NCBI RefSeq assembly: GCF_039540375.1
Contig: NZ_BAABEX010000024.1
Coordinates: 62,001 to 126,000 of the forward strand
DNA length: 64,000 nucleotides
Direction: 5' to 3'
Source of the DNA: Acidovorax_G lacteus
Lineage (GTDB): Bacteria > Pseudomonadota > Gammaproteobacteria > Burkholderiales > Burkholderiaceae_C
The position numbers and the translations under genes were made by a program. Shown in pieces: positions 1-8,171 of this stretch. How positions within the stretch are numbered: position 1 is the stretch's first letter; every line of letters begins with the position of its first letter. The notes under the pieces were generated by a model. The model had not been told where the DNA came from. It saw only the letters and a program-made list of their open reading frames with translations, and made no database searches.

Positions 1-2964
1 TTCGGGGCCCATGTCGATGATCCAGTCGGCGGTCTTGATCACGTCGAGGTTGTGCTCGATGACCACGATGGTGTTGCCCGCATCGCGCAACTGGTGCAGC
101 ACCTTGAGCAGCAGATCGATGTCGGCAAAGTGCAGGCCCGTGGTGGGCTCGTCCAGGATGTAGAGCGTGCGGCCGGTGTCGCGCTTGGACAGCTCCTGCG
201 CGAGCTTGACGCGCTGCGCCTCTCCGCCCGACAGCGTGGTGGCCGACTGCCCGAGCCGCAGGTACGACAGGCCCACGTCCAGCAGCGTCTGCAGCTTGCG
301 CGCGATGGTGGGCACGTCCTGGAAGAACGCGTAGGCGTCTTCCACCGTCATGTCGAGCACCTGCGCGATGTTGCGGCCCTTCCACTGCACTTCCAGCGTT
401 TCGCGGTTGTAGCGCTGGCCGTGGCAGATGTCGCAGGGCACGTACACGTCGGGCAGAAAGTGCATCTCCACCTTCACCACGCCGTCGCCCTGGCAGGCTT
501 CGCAGCGGCCGCCGGCCACGTTGAACGAAAAGCGCCCCGGGCCGTAGCCGCGCTCTTTGGCGGTGTTGGTCTCGGCCATGAGCTCGCGGATCGGCGTGAA
601 CAGGCCGGTGTAGGTGGCCGGGTTGCTGCGCGGCGTACGGCCAATGGGCGACTGGTCCACGTTGATGACCTTGTCGAAATACTCCAGGCCTTCGAGCGCC
701 TCGTGCGGCGCGGGCTCTTCGTGCGCGCGGTGGATGTGGCGCGCCGCGGCCTTGTGCAGCGTGTCGTTGACCAGCGTGCTCTTGCCTGAGCCCGACACGC
801 CCGTCACGCAGGTGAGCAGGCCCACGGGGATCTCGACCGTGACCTGCCGGAGGTTGTTGCCCGTGGCTCCCACCACACGCAGCGCCTGCAGCGCGCCCTG
901 CGTGGCGCGGTGCTCGGCCAGGCGCTGGGCCTTGCGTTCGGCGCGCTGGCGGCTGGCCTCGGTCTGCGGAAAACGCGACTCGGCCACGGGCAGCGCTGGC
1001 GGTGCGTCGTCGCCGCGCACGGGCAGCCAGGGGGTGCGGCGCGCAGGCACGGCAATGCGGCGCGCGCCGCTGAGGTACTGGCCGGTGGGCGAATCCGGGT
1101 GGTCGCGCAGCGCGGCGTAGTCGCCCTGCGCCATCACGCGGCCGCCGTGCACGCCCGCGCCCGGGCCCATGTCGATCAGGTGGTCGGCCGCGCGCATCAT
1201 GTCTTCGTCGTGCTCGACCACGATCACGCTGTTGCCAATGTCGCGCAGGTGCTGCAGCGTGGCGATCAGCCGGTCGTTGTCGCGCTGGTGCAGCCCGATG
1301 CTGGGCTCATCGAGCACGTACATCACGCCCGTGAGGCCCGAGCCGATCTGCGATGCGAGGCGGATGCGCTGGGCCTCGCCGCCCGACAGCGTCTCGGCGC
1401 TGCGGTCCAGGCTCAGGTAGTTCAGGCCCACGTCGTTCAAAAAACGCAGGCGCGTGGCGATCTCGTGCACCACCTTGCCTGCGATTTCGGCCTTGGCTCC
1501 GGCCAGCTGCAGCGCGCCAAACCAGGCCTGCGCGTCGGCCAGCGTGGCGTGGCTGATTTCATAGATCGCCCGGGCCTGTGCGCCCTCGCCCACCTTCACA
1601 TGGCGGGCCTCGCGCCGCAGGCGCGTGCCGTGGCATTCGCCGCAGGGCTGGGTGCTGCGGTAGCGGGCCAGGTCTTCGCGCACCACGGCCGAATCGGTTT
1701 CGCGGTAGCGGCGTGCCATGTTGGGCAGGATGCCTTCAAACGGGTGCTGCTTGACCACGGCCTTGCCCTTGGAGGCCCCGCTGTCGAGCACGTAGCGGAA
1801 CGCGATCTCTTCGGTGCCCGAGCCGTGCAGCAGCACGTGCTGCGCGCGTTCCGGCAGCGACTCGAACGGTGCCTCCACGTCGAAGCCGTAATGCGCCGCC
1901 AGGCTTTCGATCATGGCGAAGTAGTAGCCGTTGCGCCGGTCCCAGCCCTTGATGGCACCGCTGGCCAGGCTCAGCGACGGAAAGGCCACCACGCGTGCCG
2001 CATCAAACACCTCTTGCTGGCCGATGCCGTCGCAGGCCGGGCACGCGCCCTGGGGCGAGTTGAAGGAGAACAGCCGCGGCTCCAGCTCGCCCAGCGAATA
2101 GCTGCACACCGGGCAGGCAAAGCGGCTGCTGAACAGGTGCTCGGTGCCGGTGTCCATCTCCAGCGCGAGCACGCGGCCATGGCCGTCGGCGCCCGTGGCC
2201 TCGGCTCCCACGCGCAGCGCGGCCTCAAAGCTTTCGGCCAGGCGCTGCTGCAGCCCCTGCCGCACTTTCAGGCGGTCGATCACCACGTCGATGTCGTGCT
2301 TCTCCTGCTTCTTGAGCGCGGGCAGCGCTTCGTATTCGAGCACCTGCCCGTCGACACGAAAGCGCACATAGCCGCGTGCCTGCATCTCGGCAAACAGCTC
2401 GGCAAACTCGCCCTTGCGGCCGCGCGCCACGGGGGCCAGCACCATCAGGCGCGTGTCTTCGGGCAGCGCCATCACGGCGTCCACCATCTGGCTCACGGTT
2501 TGTGCGGCCAGTGGCAGGCCATGATCTGGGCAGTAGGGTGTGCCCGCGCGGGCGTACAGCAGGCGCAGGTAGTCGTGGATTTCGGTCACCGTGCCCACAG
2601 TGGAGCGGGGGTTGTGGCTGGTGGCCTTCTGCTCGATGCTGATGGCGGGCGACAGCCCTTCAATCAGGTCCACATCGGGTTTGTCCAGCCGCCCCAGAAA
2701 CTGCCGCGCATAGGCCGACAGGCTCTCCACATAGCGCCGCTGGCCCTCGGCGTACAGCGTGTCAAACGCCAGGCTCGACTTGCCCGAGCCCGACAGCCCC
2801 GTGATCACCACGAGCTGGTTGCGCGGGATGTCGAGGTCGATGTTCTTGAGGTTGTGCGTGCGCGCACCTCGGATGCTGATGCGCTGCTCGCGCAGGGCAC
2901 GGGCGAGATAGGCGCCGTCGGCAGCTCCGGCAGCGGCGTGGTCGAGGTTGCGAGGCTGGGTCAC
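1..2964 (-). CDS. uvrA: excinuclease ABC subunit A (UvrA), 3' end cut off by the window
   Basis: UvrA is the DNA-damage-recognition ATPase of nucleotide excision repair. The reading frame stays open to base 1, about 988 codons, and the last visible residues ADWIIDMGPE lie near the usual C-terminus, so only some tens of residues are missing. Two ABC modules are visible: Walker A GLSGSGKSS near residue 56 with signature LSGGEAQRIRLA near 525, and Walker A GVSGSGKST near 725 with LSGGEAQRVKLA near 912. Zinc-binding cysteine clusters occur near residues 285 (CPVC) and 820 (CEAC, CDIC). An Arg/Ala-rich linker of about 65 residues precedes the second module. The start is uncertain: GTG at 2964 (MTQPRN) or in-frame ATG at 2994; neither has a clear Shine-Dalgarno sequence, and a -10-like TATCAT overlaps the ATG, which favours the GTG. 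Confidence 0.96.
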   Translation of the reverse strand, partial: MTQPRNLDHAAAGAADGAYLARALREQRISIRGARTHNLKNIDLDIPRNQLVVITGLSGSGKSSLAFDTLYAEGQRRYVESLSAYARQFLGRLDKPDVDLIEGLSPAISIEQKATSHNPRSTVGTVTEIHDYLRLLYARAGTPYCPDHGLPLAAQTVSQMVDAVMALPEDTRLMVLAPVARGRKGEFAELFAEMQARGYVRFRVDGQVLEYEALPALKKQEKHDIDVVIDRLKVRQGLQQRLAESFEAALRVGAEATGADGHGRVLALEMDTGTEHLFSSRFACPVCSYSLGELEPRLFSFNSPQGACPACDGIGQQEVFDAARVVAFPSLSLASGAIKGWDRRNGYYFAMIESLAAHYGFDVEAPFESLPERAQHVLLHGSGTEEIAFRYVLDSGASKGKAVVKQHPFEGILPNMARRYRETDSAVVREDLARYRSTQPCGECHGTRLRREARHVKVGEGAQARAIYEISHATLADAQAWFGALQLAGAKAEIAGKVVHEIATRLRFLNDVGLNYLSLDRSAETLSGGEAQRIRLASQIGSGLTGVMYVLDEPSIGLHQRDNDRLIATLQHLRDIGNSVIVVEHDEDMMRAADHLIDMGPGAGVHGGRVMAQGDYAALRDHPDSPTGQYLSGARRIAVPARRTPWLPVRGDDAPPALPVAESRFPQTEASRQRAERKAQRLAEHRATQGALQALRVVGATGNNLRQVTVEIPVGLLTCVTGVSGSGKSTLVNDTLHKAAARHIHRAHEEPAPHEALEGLEYFDKVINVDQSPIGRTPRSNPATYTGLFTPIRELMAETNTAKERGYGPGRFSFNVAGGRCEACQGDGVVKVEMHFLPDVYVPCDICHGQRYNRETLEVQWKGRNIAQVLDMTVEDAYAFFQDVPTIARKLQTLLDVGLSYLRLGQSATTLSGGEAQRVKLAQELSKRDTGRTLYILDEPTTGLHFADIDLLLKVLHQLRDAGNTIVVIEHNLDVIKTADWIIDMGPE

Positions 2965-3091
2965 AGGAGGCTTGGGCGCAAGACAACCCACCATGATAGG
3001 GTAGAGGCTGATCGGCTGTTGCCTCGTTGCCCAGGACGTTCGCGGGCGTCTCCAAGTCCCCCGCACCATGCACCGACGAACGTTGGGCGCC

Positions 3092-3105
3092 GGATTCGCG
3101 AATCC
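3092..3105. other. 14-bp perfect palindrome between uvrA and the surface-protein gene
   Basis: The sequence GGATTCGCGAATCC is perfectly self-complementary. It lies in the roughly 215-bp gap between the divergent uvrA and surface-protein genes, so it could be a dimeric regulator site or an islet-junction feature. It does not match the LexA consensus. The function is unknown. Confidence 0.3.
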
Positions 3106-3179
3106 CGGCGACGCAAACACCGCGCTCGGCTGTTGGGGAGGCTTGATCCGGTGATTCAAGCCTCCACCACGCGCATCTC

Positions 3180-6140
3180 ATGCCTCTTTCGCCCATGTGT
3201 CTGACTTTTTCTGGCTTTCGGTCTTCGTCGTGTTTCGTCAACACCCTTCGCCTGCCGCGCTTGTGCCCACGCCTGGTCTTGAGCCTGGTGGTCCTGATGG
3301 CGCTGTCTGCTCTGCCAGGCAGGGCCGCCGCGGTCATCAGTGAGACCTTCGATGCCACCTTCTTGCCCGATGGGGCGCGCAGCGTGGGCGACCCTGGCGC
3401 CAGTCGCACGCTGGGTGATTGGACCCTGTTCGTCCTGGCTGCCAGTGAGGGGATCGATCCCAACTCTACGGTGCATGTAACCAACCAATCGTCTGACACC
3501 CTCCTGGCGAACGACGTATCGGACAAGGCGGTGTTGCTGGACGGTTACACCCCCGGAGGCCCAGGGATTGCCGCAGCGGTGGTGAAGTCCGCCAGTGGCG
3601 AGAAGTTTTCCCTGACTTCGATCGCGGTGGATAACCGCTCCGCGGGCGCTCAGGGTTACCGCCTGAAGGGATATCGCGACGGGGCCGAGGTGGCGGGGGC
3701 GAGCCTTGATTTCTCGTTTCCTCAAAACGGGGCCACGCGTGGCATGGTGCTCACGGTCAGCGGCCCGGCTTGGCAGTTTCTGGACGAGTTAAGGATCTCA
3801 CACCAAAACGGCTCGACGGATATCAGCCTGGCGATTGACGATATCTTGGTGGGGCCAGCGGTACCCCCAGACACTGTGGCTCCCGCTCTGGTGGGCGTCG
3901 GTTCTGCAGCGGCGAATGGCCTCTACAAGATCGGCGACGTGATCAGCATCTCGGTGAGTTTTGACGAAACGGTCATCGTGAGCGGTGTGCCCCAACTCAC
4001 GCTGGAAACCGGCGCAGTAGACCGTGTGGTGAACTACTCCGGCGGGAGCGGGACATCCACCCTCACCTTCGACTACACCGTGCAGCCGGGCGATGCCGCT
4101 GCAGATTTGGACTATGTGGCGAGCCAGTCGCTTTCGCTGAATGGGGGCAGCATACGAGACGCAGCCAACAACGACGCGATTGTGACCCTGCCATCGCCGG
4201 GGAGTGCTGGCTCGCTGAGCGCCAATCGAAACCTCATGATCGACGGCGTGTATCCGGCTGTCACCAGCACAGCGCCCATGGGCGGTGCAACGCCCACCGA
4301 CACCAGCGTCGATTTCTCGGTCAATTTCAGCGAGTCTGTGACCCACATCTCGACAGACGACTTCATGGTGGCCACCACAGGTTCTGCCAGCGGGACGATC
4401 ACGGCCGTGTCGGCTGCTTCAGGTTCGAGCGTGACGGTGACGGTGAGCGCCATCTCGGGCAGCGGCACCATCAAGCTCAACCTCAGGGCGTTCACCAACA
4501 TCGCAGATGCTGCAGGGAACAGTGGGCCATTTGCTTACAGCACTGGCACGTCGCACGCGGTGGCGTTGCTGAACCCGCCAGGTGCGCCCGCCATCGGCCT
4601 GGCCACGGCTGGGGATGCCGAGGCCACCGTCAGCTTTACACCTCCCGCAAGCGATGGCGGAGCCGCCATCATCGGTTACATCGTCACAGCGAACCCCGGC
4701 GGTGCCACGCAAACCGGCCCCAGCTCACCCCTCACTGTCGTGGGTTTGACCAACGGCCTGGCCTACACCTTGACCGTCCGTGCGATCAATTCTGAGGGCG
4801 CAGGCCCCGCCTCTGCGGCGTCGAACAGCGTGATTCCCGCAGCCCCGCAGACCATTACGTTCCCGCAGCCCGTGACACAAACCTTCGGGGCAAACCCGGA
4901 CATTTCCCTCGGCGTGTCGTCGACGTCCGGTCTGACAGTCACCTTCACCTCGTCGACGACTGTCGTGTGCAGCGTCACGGCGTACGGACGGCTCAATTTC
5001 AACCGGGCTGGCACCTGCACCATCAACGCCGATCAGTCGGGCGACTCAAGCTTCTTGCCTGCGCCTCGGGTGTCGCGTTCCTTTGAAGTCATGGCGGTGG
5101 TGCCCAGGGAGCCCACCGCGGTCATGGCCGTGGCTGGGAGCAACCAGGTCTCTGTGTCGTTCGCGCCGCCAGTCAGCTCTGGTGGTGCCTCCATCACACA
5201 CTACACCGTCACGCCCAGTCCGCTGCACGTACCGCCGGTGAGCGGTACGCAATCCCCGGTGGTTCTCAGTGGCCTGACGAATGGAGTGACCTACACGTTC
5301 ACCGTGAGCGCTCGGAACGATGCGGGCGATGGGCCGGCATCTTCGGCCTCGAATGCCGTAACACCCAAGAGCACGCAAGACATCAGTTTCGCCAATCCCG
5401 GCCCACAGAACTTCGGCACCAATCCCACTCTGACAGCGGCCTCGGACGCGGGTCTGCCCGTCACGTTCAGTTCCGAGACCCCCAGCGTGTGCACCATTAC
5501 CGGCGCAGGCGTACTCACCTTTCACACGGCTGGTACCTGCTCCATCCATGCCGACCAGGCCGGCAATGCCGAGTATCTGGCAGCTCCGCAGGTCACACGC
5601 AGCTTTGTTGTCGCCGGATTGCTCGCGGTCAGCGGCAGCGTCCCAGGAATGGCGGGAGCCGGGACCGCCACGCTCAGCGGCGGTGGTGCCGCCTGCACCC
5701 TGGTGGCGGGAGGCGCGCGTTTCATGACCCCGGCGTCCTTGCCTGGGGGGCGTGCTGCACCACACGGGGGGTTTGAGTTCCGCGCCGCCGGGTGTTTGGG
5801 GAGCGTGACGCTGACGCTGTCCTATCCGGATCCGCTGCCGGTGGGTGTGGCGTTCTGGAAATGGGGGCCTGCCAGCCCAGGGGCTGCCAGCAGCTGGTTC
5901 GCATGGACTGGCGCGACGCTCAGTTCTGACCGGCGCACGGTGAGCTACACCATCACGGACAACGGTGTGGGAGACGCCGATTCGGCCGTGGGGGCGATCA
6001 GCGATCCCTTCGTTCCAGCGCTTGCAGGCGCAGACGCGGTCGCGGCCATCCCAGTGGATGCGCCCTGGGCATTGGTGGGACTCAGTGTGCTGCTGGGTTG
6101 GATGGGCTTGCGCAGAGCGACCGTGCTCCGTGCACGCTGA
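3180..6140 (+). CDS. large secreted multidomain protein: Ig-like, fibronectin III, choice-of-anchor U, variant IPxxxPW sorting tail
   Basis: This is a predicted exported, surface-associated protein of 986 aa. A long N-terminal signal is seen (basic region RLPRLCPR, then hydrophobic VLSLVVLMALSALPG, likely cleavage after RAAA near residue 51). After it comes a beta-rich domain to about residue 230, two Ig-like modules (about 235-465), then two fibronectin type III modules alternating with two copies of a repeat that starts QTITF or QDISF and carries the paired cysteines VCS..GTCTI. The end (about 815-955) matches the choice-of-anchor U pattern (AFWKWGP, SYTITDNGVGDADS). The tail is IPVDAPWAL, a hydrophobic stretch, then RR, resembling but not equal to IPTL-CTERM. 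The start could instead be ATG 3195; no good ribosome site is visible. The ligand is unknown. It is paralogous to the protein at 8172-10337. Confidence 0.8.
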   Translation: MPLSPMCLTFSGFRSSSCFVNTLRLPRLCPRLVLSLVVLMALSALPGRAAAVISETFDATFLPDGARSVGDPGASRTLGDWTLFVLAASEGIDPNSTVHVTNQSSDTLLANDVSDKAVLLDGYTPGGPGIAAAVVKSASGEKFSLTSIAVDNRSAGAQGYRLKGYRDGAEVAGASLDFSFPQNGATRGMVLTVSGPAWQFLDELRISHQNGSTDISLAIDDILVGPAVPPDTVAPALVGVGSAAANGLYKIGDVISISVSFDETVIVSGVPQLTLETGAVDRVVNYSGGSGTSTLTFDYTVQPGDAAADLDYVASQSLSLNGGSIRDAANNDAIVTLPSPGSAGSLSANRNLMIDGVYPAVTSTAPMGGATPTDTSVDFSVNFSESVTHISTDDFMVATTGSASGTITAVSAASGSSVTVTVSAISGSGTIKLNLRAFTNIADAAGNSGPFAYSTGTSHAVALLNPPGAPAIGLATAGDAEATVSFTPPASDGGAAIIGYIVTANPGGATQTGPSSPLTVVGLTNGLAYTLTVRAINSEGAGPASAASNSVIPAAPQTITFPQPVTQTFGANPDISLGVSSTSGLTVTFTSSTTVVCSVTAYGRLNFNRAGTCTINADQSGDSSFLPAPRVSRSFEVMAVVPREPTAVMAVAGSNQVSVSFAPPVSSGGASITHYTVTPSPLHVPPVSGTQSPVVLSGLTNGVTYTFTVSARNDAGDGPASSASNAVTPKSTQDISFANPGPQNFGTNPTLTAASDAGLPVTFSSETPSVCTITGAGVLTFHTAGTCSIHADQAGNAEYLAAPQVTRSFVVAGLLAVSGSVPGMAGAGTATLSGGGAACTLVAGGARFMTPASLPGGRAAPHGGFEFRAAGCLGSVTLTLSYPDPLPVGVAFWKWGPASPGAASSWFAWTGATLSSDRRTVSYTITDNGVGDADSAVGAISDPFVPALAGADAVAAIPVDAPWALVGLSVLLGWMGLRRATVLRAR

Positions 6141-6562
6141 GCGCGTTGCCGTTGGGCGATGCGGCTTTGCCCCGCGACTCCAGCGGGGGCTATCGACTCC
6201 ACGGAGCCGTCGGTTGTAGCCGCAGGCGGCGCGGGCCGCAGGTGATGATGCTCTGGCACTGAGTCACGCGTTCGCGGGATGTGCACCAGCCCACGAGACT
6301 CATAAGGTAGCGGCTATGACAAAGCCTGCCTGTTGTGTCGCTGAACCCCCGTCTTCTCTGCCCGGCGCTGTGGGGCGAGCCTCCTCTGTTCTGCATGCGC
6401 GTATTCCGCGTCTGCATGTGGGTGCTGACGCTCCGGACACGGCATCGGGCCCCACAAGGCAGGCCGGGAACGCGGGTCTGCTGCGGGGTGCGCTTCGCGC
6501 TTTCGCGAGGCGCGACCGCAGGCCCCGTGGTCTGCCTTCTGCTGGACAAAGGATGGGCTGAC
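6141..6562. other. 422-bp non-coding interval upstream of the tail-collar triplet
   Basis: No convincing gene is seen here. An open frame extends upstream from the first tail-collar gene to about 6335, but that extension is Arg/Cys-rich with no family resemblance, and a good ribosome-binding site (AAAGGA, near 6548-6553) sits before ATG 6563. The interval probably holds the promoter of the triplet. No clear -35/-10 pair and no U-tailed terminator was identified. Confidence 0.5.
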
Positions 6563-7081
6563 ATGAGCGAAGCATTCCTGGGCGACATTCGCCTGATCGC
6601 CAGCACCATCATTCCTGCGGGCTGGGCGCCCTGCGATGGCCGTGTGCTGCCGATTGCGCCCAACCGTGCGCTGTTTGATCTGATCGGCTCCACCTACGGC
6701 GGCGACGGGCAGCAGACCTTTGCGCTGCCTGACCTGCGGGGGCGCCTGCCCATTGGGCAGGGAGAGGCACCGGGGCTGAGCCCCCGTGCCATGGGCCAGA
6801 TGCTGGGCGACGAGCAGGTGGCGCTGACGGTGGAGCAGATGCCGCCCCACAGCCATGCCTTGTATGCGGGCGGGGTGGCCGTCAGCGCTGCACCGCGCGG
6901 GCTGCTGCCCGCCGTGGTGGCTGGCTTCAATCTCTATGCCACAGAGTCCCGCAACGCCCAGGCCCTGGCGCGCGGAACAGTGCAAGCCAACCCGGGCGGC
7001 GAGCGCCACAACAACGTCATGCCCTCGCTGGTGCTCGGCTTCATCATGTGCGTGGACGGGCCTGTACCCCAGCTGCAGTAA
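6563..7081 (+). CDS. phage tail collar domain protein, first of three tandem copies
   Basis: This is a 172-aa protein of the phage-tail-collar / microcystin-dependent-protein (MdpB-like) family. The N-terminal collar domain is plain: FLGDIRL, GWAPCDGRVLPI, STYGGDGQQTFALPDLRGR over residues 5-62. The typical ending HNNVMPSLVLGFIMC follows. There is no signal peptide. The start at 6563 is chosen for its AAAGGA ribosome site and because MSEAFLGDI aligns with the starts of the next two genes. In phages this domain is part of tail-fibre assemblies; bacterial stand-alone copies have no settled function. No other phage structural genes are nearby, so this is not a prophage remnant in any obvious sense. 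The next gene starts 14 bp downstream. Confidence 0.88.
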   Translation: MSEAFLGDIRLIASTIIPAGWAPCDGRVLPIAPNRALFDLIGSTYGGDGQQTFALPDLRGRLPIGQGEAPGLSPRAMGQMLGDEQVALTVEQMPPHSHALYAGGVAVSAAPRGLLPAVVAGFNLYATESRNAQALARGTVQANPGGERHNNVMPSLVLGFIMCVDGPVPQLQ

Positions 7082-7095
7082 GAGGAGACCTGTCC

Positions 7096-7602
7096 ATGGA
7101 AGCCTATCTTGGCGAGATTCGCGTGTTTCCGTTTCAGCGCATTCCGCAGGGGTGGGCGCCTTGCGACGGACGTCTGCTGCCGATTGCCCAGCACACCGCC
7201 CTGTTCCAGCTGCTGGGCACCCGCTACGGCGGCGACGGCGTGCAGCGCTTTGCGATACCCGACCTGCGCGGCCGCGTACCGGTGGGTTTCGGGCAGGTGA
7301 TGGGCGGCATGAGCTTGAAGATCGGCACTGCTGCCGGTGCAGAGGCGGTGGCCCTGACCGAGGCGCAGGTGCCGTCTCACAGCCATGCGCTTCTCGGGGC
7401 CGGTGTGGCGGCCGCCACCCATGTGCCCGCAGGCGCTGCCATGGCGCAGCCTGCAACGCCGGTGTATGGCACGCCCCAGGGGGCTCTGATGTCCGCCGGT
7501 TCCGTGGAAGTCCTCGGCGCGTCGCAGCCCCATTCCAACATGCAGCCGTCGCTGGTCCTGAGCTGGTGCATGGCGCTCCAGGGCTTGCAAGCCCCTGCCT
7601 GA
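7096..7602 (+). CDS. phage tail collar domain protein, second of three
   Basis: This is a 168-aa paralogue of the preceding gene with the same layout: YLGEIRVF, GWAPCDGRLLPI, TRYGGDGVQRFAIPDLRGR, and the closing HSNMQPSLVLSWCM. ATG 7096 is preceded by a strong GAGGAGA ribosome site at 7082-7088, immediately after the previous stop. The tight spacing (14 bp before, 19 bp after) indicates one transcript for all three collar genes. The central variable part, rich in Ala, Gly and Val, differs from the neighbours, as expected if the three form a hetero-oligomer or display different tips; that is inference. Confidence 0.88.
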   Translation: MEAYLGEIRVFPFQRIPQGWAPCDGRLLPIAQHTALFQLLGTRYGGDGVQRFAIPDLRGRVPVGFGQVMGGMSLKIGTAAGAEAVALTEAQVPSHSHALLGAGVAAATHVPAGAAMAQPATPVYGTPQGALMSAGSVEVLGASQPHSNMQPSLVLSWCMALQGLQAPA

Positions 7603-7621
7603 CCTTTGCCGGAGTTTCTGG

Positions 7622-8164
7622 ATGTCCGATTCTTTCCTGGGCGAAATCCGCGTGTTTGCCTTTGACTACGCACCGCAGCAATGGGCGTTTTGCCGCGGGC
7701 AACTGATGCCGGTTGCGCAAAACACGGCATTGTTCCAACTGATCGGTACAGCCTTTGGGGGCGATGGGCGGGTTCAGTTTGCGCTGCCCGACCTGCAGGG
7801 CCGGGCGCCCATGGGCGTTGGCCAGGGGCCAGACCTGAGCCCGCGCCACCTCGGCGCAGCGCCAGGTCTGCCCTCGGAGGTGCTGTTGCCGCAGCACCTG
7901 CCCGCGCACGAGCATGCGCTCTGGGCCCAAGGCGGGCCCGCCACAACGTCCTCGCCCGTTGGCGCGGTGCTGGCACAAGGCGGCTCGACCGGCTCCAGGC
8001 CTACCCCTGTGCCCACCTACGCGCAGGCCACACCCGACACCCCCATGGCCATGGCCGCGCTGGCCCCGGCCGTGGGCGGCGGGCACATGCACAACAACAC
8101 CCAGCCTTGCCTGGCGCTGAACTTCTGCATCAGCCTGCACGGCAGCTTCCCTGTGGCGGGGTGA
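7622..8164 (+). CDS. phage tail collar domain protein, third of three
   Basis: This is a 180-aa third paralogue: FLGEIRVFAF, QWAFCRGQLMPV, TAFGGDGRVQFALPDLQGR, ending HNNTQPCLALNFCISLHG. The C(D/R)GxLxPI and F(A/G)LPDLxGR collar signatures are conserved, although the CDG of the first two copies is CRG here. The ribosome site is GGAG, about 8 nt before ATG 7622. The gene ends 7 bp before the start of the second large anchor-U protein, so collar genes and that surface protein are probably co-transcribed. Confidence 0.88.
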   Translation: MSDSFLGEIRVFAFDYAPQQWAFCRGQLMPVAQNTALFQLIGTAFGGDGRVQFALPDLQGRAPMGVGQGPDLSPRHLGAAPGLPSEVLLPQHLPAHEHALWAQGGPATTSSPVGAVLAQGGSTGSRPTPVPTYAQATPDTPMAMAALAPAVGGGHMHNNTQPCLALNFCISLHGSFPVAG

Positions 8165-8171
8165 GCAGGTC

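Noticed and set aside
910..3204. Plus-strand open frame of 764 codons across uvrA
   Set aside because: It is antisense to a clear UvrA with both ABC modules; the His/Ala/Val/Arg-rich translation is the usual shadow in high-GC DNA.
6563..8164. The collar genes as a prophage remnant
   Set aside because: No other phage structural, lysis, replication or integration gene is nearby; the flanking genes encode secreted bacterial-type proteins with sorting tails.
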